Part shown: positions 24,180-33,317 of the stretch, in pieces | How the letters are laid out: each line of letters starts with the position of its first letter | How positions within the stretch are numbered: position 1 is the first letter of the stretch | Assembly: GCF_016802725.1 (NCBI RefSeq) | Contig: NC_052668.1 | Location: forward strand, 11,973,001-12,037,000 | Direction: 5' to 3' | DNA from: Solenopsis invicta | Taxonomy: Eukaryota; Arthropoda; Insecta; Hymenoptera; Formicidae | DNA: 64,000 bases | The notes under the pieces: model-generated | Seen by the model: the letters and a program-made list of their open reading frames with translations, nothing else | Told to the model about the DNA's origin: nothing | The model's database searches: none | Made by a program: the position numbers and the translations under genes

Positions 24180-24440
24180 TGCGATTTTTCTTAAACGAAT
24201 TAAAAAGATTTAATTAAATGTAATAGAATAATGAGCATATCGGTGAGATCTGTGGACTCTTTCGTGAGATTCTTAGCGTCGCGACATAGCTAGTGGGTTT
24301 CTCTACTTAGGATAAAGTTACACATAAACATTCCTGTTCTAATTAAAAGAGTAGCTTGCACGGTGCAATATGCTGTCATCGTCGCAGCATACGCTATCGG
24401 GCTCGTTTGTCGTCAGAACGTTCCTGTGTTGTCGTTTGAG
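24180..24440. other. Non-coding stretch
   Basis: AT-rich and then mixed DNA between the foldback element and the first copy of a duplicated block; nothing else seen. Confidence 0.45.
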
Positions 24441-24567
24441 TATTTACGAACGCCCTTAGTATAATTAACGCGTCACTGTGTTGCGTGGGTATTTGAGTAA
24501 TTAATTGCCTACGGCTAATGCTCCGCGTTCATGAAGGGAGTGACTTGCGTGCTGTCGACGTTACCAG
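24441..24567. repeat. Diverged duplicated module, copy 1 (partner at 25100)
   Basis: Aligned in order with 25100-25243: TATTTACGAAC, TATAATTAACG, GAGTAATTAATTGCC, CGGCTAAT, and GAGTGACTTGCGTGC. The most conserved part, GTAATTAATTGCC followed by CGGCTAAT, contains TAATTA homeodomain-type core sites. No shared reading frame is evident, so this looks like duplicated regulatory DNA or an old repeat. Spacing between copies is about 0.66 kb. Confidence 0.7.
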
Positions 24568-25099
24568 TATTTAATCGACGTCATGCGTATCGCTTTATTT
24601 ACACGGCGAGTTCTTAATTTAGCCAAAAGAATTTTCTTTTTTACAGCGACAGCGGCTTGTTTTAATAATAGTAATTCCAAGATAATTATACGACGCTTGA
24701 GATGTACGTAGCGGAGATAAACACAATAAAATAATTTGCATTGCGTTCGCGTAATAATATTTTTCTACGTGTAATAACGACGAAAAAAAAAGCGTATTTC
24801 GTGTAATACACATATTTGCTTTATTCGCCAACGAAATTTTACAGCGTAGCCCGTAATGCAGCAGCGCAGCTGAATATATGTAAATAAGTCCTTTATTATC
24901 GCACTCCGTTTCGATAATTACTTGCTAATCGCTAGGAGTAGTCTACATTTAATTCCGCGCTAATCCACGGTATTCATTACCGAATGGTATTGTCTAATCC
25001 TTTATTAACGCTAATCTCTGAATGAATTAATGCGTTCCGAATGATTTATTAACGCTCACGCTAATCGCCACTAACACACCGGGGCAAGTACATTCGTTA
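24568..25099. other. TAAT-rich non-coding spacer between duplicated modules
   Basis: Holds many TAATTA/TTAACGCTAAT motifs, including two related segments starting TTTATTAACGCT at 25001 and 25045. No gene. The density of homeodomain-type cores resembles insect cis-regulatory DNA, which is inference from composition. Confidence 0.45.
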
Positions 25100-25243
25100 A
25101 TATTCGAACATTCACGAGTACCGCGGCTGTAATTAACGAGTCCACCCCTGCCGCTGCTTCGGTAATTAATTGCCCGCGGCTAATACCCCCTCCGATCATA
25201 GGCGCCCCCGAGAGGGGGTGACTTGCACGCCGCCACTGACGCC
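25100..25243. repeat. Diverged duplicated module, copy 2 (partner at 24441)
   Basis: Second copy. It keeps GGTAATTAATTGCC, GCGGCTAAT and GGGGTGACTTGCACGC and carries an extra CCCCCTCC...GAGAGGGGG segment able to form a small hairpin. It abuts a very long (TC)n tract on its right. Confidence 0.7.
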
Positions 25244-25246
25244 GAT

Positions 25247-25566
<320 letters not shown>

Positions 25567-25790
25567 CTTCTTTTTGTACCAAAGAACGCTTTACAAACTA
25601 TTAGATCGCTCCACGTTGTCTAGATTTGTCGCTCCAGATTGTCGCTTGCGGTTACATGTAACGCTGTATCATAGGTAGAGCATGATCTCGTCGAATTTAG
25701 CGATAGCATTACATGTAACCGCAAGCGACAATCTGAACAACATGGAGCGATCTAATAGTTTCTAAAGCGTTTTTTGGGGACAAAAAGAAG
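25567..25790. mobile_element. Foldback element, about 224 bp
   Basis: The arms 25567-25667 and 25707-25790 are reverse complements sharing CTTCTTTTTG, AACGCTTTA(C/G)AAACTATT, AGATCGCTCCA and ATTGTCGCTTGCGGTTACAT. The left arm has a small extra duplication (GTCGCTCCAGATTGTCGC). The loop is about 40 bp. No ORF. It lies about 100 bp left of a second, larger inverted repeat. Confidence 0.85.
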
Positions 25791-25885
25791 TGGTACCATA
25801 TACATATATATAGTCAGGAAACTAATTGTCGGGGCACAGGATATTGGATTATTTCATGCTCAAATTCATCAAATATTATAGGGAA
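25791..25885. other. Spacer between inverted-repeat elements
   Basis: AT-rich. A segment near 25840 (GGATATTGG...TTCATGCTC) resembles 26524-26560 in direct orientation, hinting that the element to the right may start slightly earlier than marked. Confidence 0.35.
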
Positions 25886-26622
25886 AACTCGATTGGCGAA
25901 AGCTCTTGCCAGCGTGTTACATTTCCATTAAAAACAAACTTGTGCTCAAACTGAAAAAAATTCACTGGTCTGTTATTAACAAAATCAAATTAAAACGTGT
26001 ATAACAACTTGTACGAGCAAATAATAAATTTCAGATATATGGTCAAAATAATTTTTATATTGAGCGATATTCTTAAATGTGAGACGTACGTTTTGATTAC
26101 ACGGAGTCTTCACGGTAAATATTACAAAATCTCAACAATAATTAGTATTACAAAAATCTCGAATGTTTGAAATCCGACATCTGTAAATTATTTCAATGAA
26201 GACCCTAGTTGAAACGTACGTTTCAGATTTAATAATATCGCTTAATATAAAGAATATTATAACCACGTAACAGCTGAAATTTATCATTGGCTTGTATAAG
26301 TCGTTATATCGTCTTTAATTACATTTGTAAATAAGCGAGCTCGTCCTTCACTTTTACGGTATTGTTAAAACATGTATTCAAATAGAATTGCAACAAAGTT
26401 AATTCTGCTTTATCTCTAGTCTGTTTTTATTAAAATGTGTGTAAAAGATGGTAAAATTGGGTTGGAATACTACTAAATAAACAAGATAATCTTACATACA
26501 GCCACGGAATTAATTATGGACATACAAGATATTGGGAGCTTATTTGATGCTATACGAGTAAATTAAAAGCATGCTTCTGACGGAATGCATCACTGACAAG
26601 AGTTTTCACTTCCAATTGTGTT
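25886..26622. mobile_element. Large inverted-repeat element, about 740 bp
   Basis: Inner arms of about 140 bp (25972-26112 and 26197-26335) are strongly complementary. They share GATAAATTTCAG/AATAAATTTCAG, AGCGATATT, GA(G/A)ACGTACGTTT and TCTTCA, with an 84-bp loop. Outer arms (25886-25930 and about 26575-26622) are more diverged but align as AACTCGATTGG/AACACAATTGG and TCTTGCCAG/TCTTGTCAG. No coding capacity, so it would be a non-autonomous DNA element or an inverted duplication. Transcription through the inner arms would give a long duplex. Confidence 0.75.
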
Positions 26623-28712
26623 TTCTCTAAAAAAAAAAATTTATAATATCTCGAATGAATTTGTAGCATAAAATAAACTTCCGTATCTTGCGTCCGGACA
26701 ATTAATTGACTGTACATATAAAGCATTCGTTTCCATGCGTAAAATATTGTCGTACAACGTGACTTTTATGGAAGGGAAAAAGCTCGACCCGCTTTTCAAA
26801 CGTTGCCGTTTGACACGAATCATGCGATGTATGTATTCTTGTCGGGTAGCTGTAAGTCCTAATTCAATTCGCGTACGTCCGAAAAGAAATGCTCTCTCCG
26901 ATTCCGATAATTCTGTTTCGGTCAATGGTGGAATCACCTTTGATCCGGCCGGTCTGGATTCCGACTGGTGGGGATGCACAAGCGCGCCTCGTGCATTTGT
27001 TGGTGAGAAAATGCCCTACCTGGAAGATGGGATGTGTCGCGACGGAAGCCAATAAAAGAATTTCCTACGGCGCGGCGCGGCGGCGAGGAAAACAACCCGG
27101 TTTGCACCGAGCGAATTGCGTTACACATCGCAACGGACGTCTGGAAGCGCGCCGGCCTCGCGGAATCAATGTATCAGAAGGCAAGGATTTATTATTATTT
27201 GCCGAGAGGAACCATTCGTTGTCCTATGCCGATATATAGACGGCGCAGAAACGCGTCGGGTATCCACCCACAGTCACAAATTCCGCGACAAATTTCAATG
27301 CGATTTTTCTCTGAGCAAAATTTACGTTTCTGAATTTCAATATCACCATATGTGTGTTAATTAAATTTTAATATAAAATTCTGCCAAAAAGAAAAGAACT
27401 GTTTGCTCGGTAGTAAGCCGAAAACGAGATTTCGTTTTTAAAAAGGCTCTGTTTTCAAGCTTTTTTTTTCCCTCGGCGATGCTTCCGTTTCAAATGGCGA
27501 CACTTGCAATTTGATTATGCAAAATTGATAATAAAGTAATCTCATAACTGTGAGTTTCGTGCGCACGGAACTAAAAAAATTATTAACATTTCCGAAGGGA
27601 AGTCCTCGGGAGATTTAAAGATCGTTCTTTTATTGCAAATGCCTTTTTGGAAATTGAGAAGCTACGATTTTCTCTCGAATTATCGCGCGATTTGAAGCGA
27701 TGTCAATATATTTTCAACTCTTTTTAACGACTAGGTCGACCCCGGCACCGGCAATACGGAATTAAATTTGCGATTCGAATGATACAACCGACAGTTCTGG
27801 GACACCTTCCTATATATATGCATGGGCGTGCTTTCTCGCGTATTTCTCGCGGGAAGTCCGCGATGTTTCGCTTCTCTCCGTCGCAGCTTGCAGCCAAGAA
27901 AAGGAGAAGCCCGCGAAATTTGCAAATGGAAGCCTCTTAGGGAAACGACAGTAGAATTTTCGCGCAGCATCACGGCGCGTATCCGCTTTCCCGAATGCTT
28001 TCTCCTCCTCCTCCCCCTCCTCAGCCTCCTCGCACTCCGTCTTTCTCCTCTCGTCATCGCTTTCCTTCCGCCCATTTCTCTTTTTCAAAGTTCTGCCGTC
28101 TCGAGACGCCGGCGTACTTCATCCCTTCACTTTCTACTTTGCCCTTTCTCGGGTCTTCGGTGCTTCCCTTTCTGCCACGACGCTTTGTACTTTAGATTTT
28201 GTTTGTATTTTAGATTTCCTTTCTTTTACGTATCACTTAGGTTTTTTGCGATAACAACATATCTACCACCTCGATCACCGCGTCTCTGTACACTCGACTT
28301 TCTCAGTTTTCTTTTTTTTTTTCTTCTTTTTGCATCCATGTTATCTCCGTTTCTTCCATATCTCACGATTTCGGTACATGCCCTTTCTCCGTCCGTCACC
28401 GAGTTTTGTACAGCATCCCCCGTCGGGGAATTGTCCTTCGTTTCTTGCGTCGCCGACGTTTATAGCTCGTGCAGCACGCCGATACGATTGCCCGAATAAA
28501 GCCATTCGTACCATTCCATTTTTCTCACTGGTTCCCGCTAGTCGGGATGTCACCCACGTTTTTGCCATGCATCACCGTTGACTGACTTTGCCGCATCGAC
28601 ATCGTTCGCATCCGAATCTTCGGCCACACTCCTCTCGCGTGCGCGCGATTTATACCTTGTACGTTCGCCTCCTTCGCTCCTGGCGTGTCCAGCTCTTCGC
28701 GATGCTGCAACC
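26623..28712. other. Non-coding stretch
   Basis: CpG-rich at 26.7-27.3 kb and pyrimidine-rich on the plus strand at 27.97-28.72 kb. A 225-codon plus-strand frame (27822-28499) is dominated by Leu/Phe/Ser/Pro from that pyrimidine bias and matches no family. No splice-bounded exon found. Confidence 0.5.
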
Positions 28713-28772
28713 ACCCTCCCTCCCTCTCTCTCTCTCTCTCTCACTCTCTCTCTCTTTCTCTCTCCTCCCCCG
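28713..28772. repeat. (CT)n microsatellite, interrupted
   Basis: CT/CCCT tract with ACTC and TTTC interruptions, embedded in a pyrimidine-rich region. Confidence 0.92.
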
Positions 28773-29801
28773 ATGCGTTCCTGCCCTACCCCTTTTTTTG
28801 AATCAATAACGCGCCCGGCCGCCCGTAGGTAGGTAGAACGGGTCAAGTGACCAGCCGCGACCCGTAAAGCCAGTACCCGATGCACGGTAATATTACCGGG
28901 CCAGTTTTGGCCGGAGAGTCGAGCGTGGAATTGCCAAGTCAGCTCATCGGGATTGAGCTTTGTTCCACTTCAGTGAGCTTGGCGTACACCAGAGAGCAAC
29001 GGCCACCAACCAACGTTACGTTCGGTTGCATCGGGCCAACGGTGCAACCCTTACAACCCTGTCTCAGAGAGAGAGTGGCCACCCTCTTCTTCCCTTCGGA
29101 TCGCGGCCCGTGTGCGGCCCGGACTTTGCAACCTTCGCACGAAAAACCGTCAACCGCACGATGCACAGCGACAGTTTCGACCGTCGCGGCAACAGCAGCC
29201 GGCACGACGACGCTTCTTGTCGACGCTCCTCGCACATGTCGCCGTCCTCGTGCTCTTCTTCGTGGTCACGCGAGCAAGAGCGGGCGAACTCGTCCGCACC
29301 GCGAGATTGCATGAGCCCCGAGACAACGTCGGCGCGCCGTGCCGTTCCCGCCCGCGTCTGTTTGCAAGAAGCGCGATGTCATCGGGTTCACGCTTTTGCC
29401 TTTGCTCGGGCGGCTTGTAATTTGCTACCACCTCGCGTAACTACATCCTCCACGTTTTTACCCAGACGACTTTATTACGTCTTATTTCCAGCCGGCATAT
29501 TAAAGCCCGCTACGCCGGATATACTCGTCCGGCATAAAAATTGATGTAATCCTGAAAGTAGCCGGCGCCGTCATTGTTTTCACGGGCGTAATTTAAGAGC
29601 AGAAGAAAAATATGCTAGACATTTTCTTGTAGCCGTGCTGACGAGGGCATAAAATGCACAAAAAGGGGAATGTAATTCTTAATTCAATCGCGCGCTCGAA
29701 AATTCGAGCCTTTATTAAACATTTAAAATATAAATACGTAACGGAAATAATTATTCTCGAAATATTCCTGAATTTAGTATTCGCATCTATTTGTTCCATG
29801 C
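28773..29801. other. CpG-rich stretch with a possible promoter and 5' exon
   Basis: A TTCAGTG initiator-like match at 28969-28975 lies in CpG-rich DNA. From 28977 to 29417 one plus-strand frame is open, without an ATG of its own, and encodes a signal-peptide-like segment (RRRFLSTLLAHVAVLVLFFV followed by VTRARAG). A different frame has an ATG at 29161. No strong donor follows. The region may be a promoter and leader of a gene, but the sequence does not settle it. After 29.6 kb it turns AT-rich. Confidence 0.3.
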
Positions 29802-30758
29802 AGGTTGAATAGTTAAAGAGTTAAATAATGAAGTTTATAACTCTAACTTGGGCAACTTTTAATAATTTAATTTTTAACTTTAACTGGTTATTTTGGAAAC
29901 ATAAACTTTAATTTATTAACTTTTTTTCCAAGTTATAATGAAAGCTTATTTATGTATAAGGAAAAAGTTAGAAAAAAATGCATTCTTATAAAAAATATTT
30001 TTCTATTATTTCAAATAAACTCAATTTACAAATAAAATATTAAATTTCTTTGATGATTTATATTATAATCGTTTTGAGTAGTGAAAAGAGGGACAAGATG
30101 GCAAATTATTAATTTTTTAAAATTAATAACAAATGACAAGCCGTTGCTTAATTCATTAGAGATATTAAATGATGATAAATAATCTTTAGTAGTGTGATTT
30201 TAAAAAAATTTGATGCACAAAAGGGGATAATATAATTTTTCCATATTGTAACATTGATATTTTATAAATAAATAAACACGACGACTGTAAATAAGATGAC
30301 GAATATCGAATGAGCAATTATGCAGTTTTTTCATTTTTAACAGCATTCCAACTATATACTGAAAAAAGTTTTTTCCTTTCAAATCATTTCTTTCATTTAA
30401 ATAAATATCAGTTAGTATAAAATAATTTATTTTTAAACTTAAAAAAATATTTTTTTAAATCAAGGAATTGATGTTAAAATAAATGTATGCATTTAAAAAT
30501 AAAAATTTTTTTTGACGTACATAACGCAATTTTAAATGCATATATCACAATTTTAATAATTTTATTTTTACAAATTATACAAATATTTTCCTTTCCATTT
30601 ACATTTTTTTAACTACACAGTAATATTAAAATAATACAAGTTTATTGTATTATAATAAATTTGTTTTATTCATAAGAAGTGCATTTTTAGCTTTATTTGA
30701 CTGTTTGTCATTTTATCCACTATTAAAAATCATTTTTTAGATATGAGAACAAGATAAA

Positions 30759-30791
<33 letters not shown>

Positions 30792-31141
30792 TTAACAGCT
30801 TTTAACGTTAACAGATGATAAAAAAAAGCTTCAGTGAATCTGAACAAAAAATAAGTTATGTTCACATTATCATAGAAATTATGAAAAATTGACAAACTTT
30901 AACGTCGCCACCTCCTCCTTTTTTTCCCTAATCTAACTTAAAAAATTACAACCTTCTGATTTAATATGAATAATACTTTTTAAAGATAACTTTTTGTAAG
31001 TTTAATTTAATTTAGCTTTAACGTAACTTTTAATTAAGTTAATTTTTTGTTCATGTAACTTAACGTAATTGAATTAATTTTATAGGCCATTAATTTTAAC
31101 TTAATTTAGTTAAAAAAAAATTAATTAATTTTTCCAACCCT
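29802..31141. mobile_element. Possible hAT-like non-autonomous element, about 1.34 kb
   Basis: The left end reads CAGGTTGAATAG and the right end, in reverse complement, CAGGGTTGGAAAAA, resembling the CAGGGTTG termini common in hAT-superfamily transposons. Both subterminal regions are rich in TTAACTT/AAGTTAA motifs. The interior is AT-rich without coding capacity. An 8-bp target-site duplication expected for hAT was not found, so superfamily and boundaries are tentative. Confidence 0.35.
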
Positions 31142-32184
31142 GAAATTTATGTTTATTATTCAGATTCGATTTTGCACGATTATAATCCCGTCAAAATTGA
31201 CAGACTACTTCCAAATCAAAGTTCCAGGAGTAAAACTTAAAATTCTTACGTAGTACTTAAAGGATGAAGCTCCTTGATATTCAGAAGAAACTCCTTTGCA
31301 TTAATTAAATTCGCGACGAAGGGAAAAGAGACTATCGGTTAGGAAGGAGATAAGAATAAAGAAAATGGGGTCAAAGCCAGATTTTAGAAGTGAGGAAAAA
31401 GAATGGGAAAGAGAAATTTAAGAAATTAGAGAAAAAAAATGAGGATTATAAAAATCAAGATTATAAACGGATCAATCATTGTCATATAATCGATATATAT
31501 TTATTAATAATTCTAATTCTGGCAAACAGTGTTTAACAATAAAATTCCAGAGGCACTTTCAAGAATTAAACATAATAATTTATAAGGCTAATGAGAATCA
31601 AGTACAGTTCTTTTGATGCACAGTTACAATTTATTTGAAAAAAATTGACAACTTTATCAAATGTAAAACAAATTAGAACACAAAGTATAACTTTACGCAC
31701 TTGACTCTCATTAGTCTTTCTTAAATAGAATTTATTTTTTAAATTCTTCAAAAAAAACTACAGTTTTAAAAAATCTAAAAATTAACATGAGCCATTCAAT
31801 TATTCTTGATATAATTTCATTTCGTTCCTTTATTAAAATTGCGTAAAATTTCAATTCTCTTTGAATGTAAAAATTTAGAAAAGGGTGATGGCAAATTTGA
31901 ATTTACGTAAACATTTTTTTCAATCGATATGAAGGCCAACTGAGATTTTTTTATCGAAGAAGCAGAATCGTAAGTTTCTTCATCGGCACCATATTAGAAC
32001 GCAGGAAGCAAAATGTATGCACGTAACTCGTTTTGTAAAACACTTTACATCTTGAAACGACAAGTCGAGTGGCGCGCGACTTTGATGTCTATTTTTGTGG
32101 CGCGCGACGCAACGTGTTATTGTTACCACATACAGGTTGTTACGCAAGGTGCTGTCACTTGCGTGACGACTCTCGAGTGAGCAG
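31142..32184. other. AT-rich DNA grading into a possible 5' exon
   Basis: AT-rich to about 31.95 kb, then CpG rises sharply. At 32139-32167 GTTACGCAAGGTG pairs with CACTTGCGTGAC as a short hairpin, and the 11-mer TGGCGCGCGAC occurs at about 32070 and 32098. The last bases lead to GAGCAG|GTAAGC, a good splice donor, so the 3' part may be a transcribed leader. Confidence 0.35.
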
Positions 32185-32249
32185 GTAAGCGAACCGCTTC
32201 ACCTGTTTGTTCCTCGAAACGCGATCTCGCATACAATTATTTCTTTCAG
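32185..32249 (+). other. Candidate 65-bp intron
   Basis: Starts GTAAGC after GCAG and ends TTATTTCTTTCAG, a strong acceptor. Sixty-five bases is a typical short insect intron length. It lies on the same strand as two further splice-bounded segments ending at 33317, which supports a transcribed 5' region. No clear branch-point match was seen. The inference rests on splice motifs only. Confidence 0.35.
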
Positions 32250-32762
32250 GCTGCACAGCGCGATCGATCAACATCGAGCAACTAATCACTCGTAAACTTT
32301 GCGCTGACTAAAATTGCGCTGCAGCGAAACAGACAATTTTGTTCGATCGATCTAAAACGAGAATCGAAACTTTTAGTAATGAAAATTATAGGTTCTTTCG
32401 TTGGCCCGACGAGTATATGGATTCCATTATGTCTATCCTCACGTAATAGCTTTGTGTCGGTAATATTTTTTTAAGTCTATCGCTTTCGGGTGCGTGGAAT
32501 AATGCGTGAGTCCTATCAGTTTGAAGAACAAGGAATCGAATTACTTGGCGTGTATTTTTACAGTAAAATAAATACGAGGAGAGATATTAAACGTACAGCT
32601 AGGAGATATATGAGATGTCACACGTAATCGTTCCGTCGTAATGTAGTCGCATGCGATTAACGCCGGGGGTGCCGTGTAATTATCGGATTTTGGTGATTAG
32701 TGTGTGCGCGATTGTAATTAACAGTGTTTTCGTGAGTACGGTGTCGTGTTGTGTACGTGCAT

Positions 32763-32979
32763 GCGTGCGTGCGTGCGTGCGTGCGTGAGTGAGTGCGTGC
32801 GTGCGTGTGCGTGCGTGCGCGTGTGTATGTGTGTGTGTGCGTGCGTGCGTGTGCGTGTGTGATGCGTGCGTGCGTGTGCGTGTGCGTGTGTGTGTGTGTG
32901 TGTGCGTGCGTGCGTGTGTGTGTGTGTGTGTGTGCGCGTGTGTGTGCGTGCGTGCGTGTGCGTGTGTGTGCGTGTGCGT

Positions 32980-33021
<42 letters not shown>

Positions 33022-33049
33022 GTGTGTGTGTGTGTGCGCGCGCGCGCGC
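32763..33049. repeat. Compound (GCGT)n/(GT)n/(GC)n microsatellite, about 290 bp
   Basis: A (TGCG)n block, then a long interspersion of GT and GCGT units, ending in a (CG)n run (33036-33049). It is almost entirely alternating purine-pyrimidine, so it has strong Z-DNA potential. It yields long Thr/His and Cys/Val frames on both strands that are artefacts. If the plus-strand exon model is right, it would lie in a 5' UTR. Confidence 0.97.
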
Positions 33050-33068
33050 AACGAAGAAACCTGAACAG

Positions 33069-33128
33069 ATGAGGAGGACCCACGGAGGCATCGGCCGACA
33101 GCGGCGGCGGCGGCGGTGCAACCGTGGG
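33069..33128 (+). CDS. Candidate first coding exon, unidentified
   Basis: An ATG follows CTGAACAG directly downstream of the compound microsatellite. The frame begins MRRTHGGIG, passes through a (CGG)n-encoded arginine run, and after 20 codons meets GTGAGTAA, a near-ideal donor, in phase 0. A 139-bp intron would separate it from the splice-bounded segment at 33268. The donor and following acceptor are good, but the start codon choice is uncertain and the segment could equally be 5' UTR. The basic, repeat-derived peptide is not informative about function. Confidence 0.3.
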
Positions 33129-33267
33129 GTGAGTAAATTCACTCATTGTTTTATATTTGTTACTGGCGGAATTAATCGTTCGCAATTGTTTTTCGCGCTA
33201 CAATTATTTTTCGAGACACGAGTTATTTTAGACATTACTGTAATTTGAACGTGTTTGTATTTTACAG

Positions 33268-33317
33268 TTCAACGTACCTTGTATTATCACTCCGCTGCTG
33301 CCGCTCTCACCGTATTG
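33268..33317 (+). CDS. Candidate 50-nt exon with both splice sites
   Basis: Preceded by GTTTGTATTTTACAG and followed by GTGAGTGATAA, so both boundaries match splice consensus well. All three frames are open. If joined to the upstream candidate in phase 0 it reads FNVPCIITPLLPLSPY and ends in a split codon. Another frame reads QRTLYYHSAAAALTVL. Which frame is used, or whether it is an untranslated leader exon, cannot be decided. A continuation downstream on the plus strand was not identified. Confidence 0.35.

Noticed and set aside
27822..28499. 225-codon plus-strand open frame
   Set aside because: Codon content follows a pyrimidine-rich strand (Leu, Phe, Ser, Pro). No domain, no splice context, and another frame is also open there.
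32657..33248. Long His/Thr and Cys/Val open frames on both strands
   Set aside because: Direct translations of the (GT)/(GCGT) compound microsatellite.
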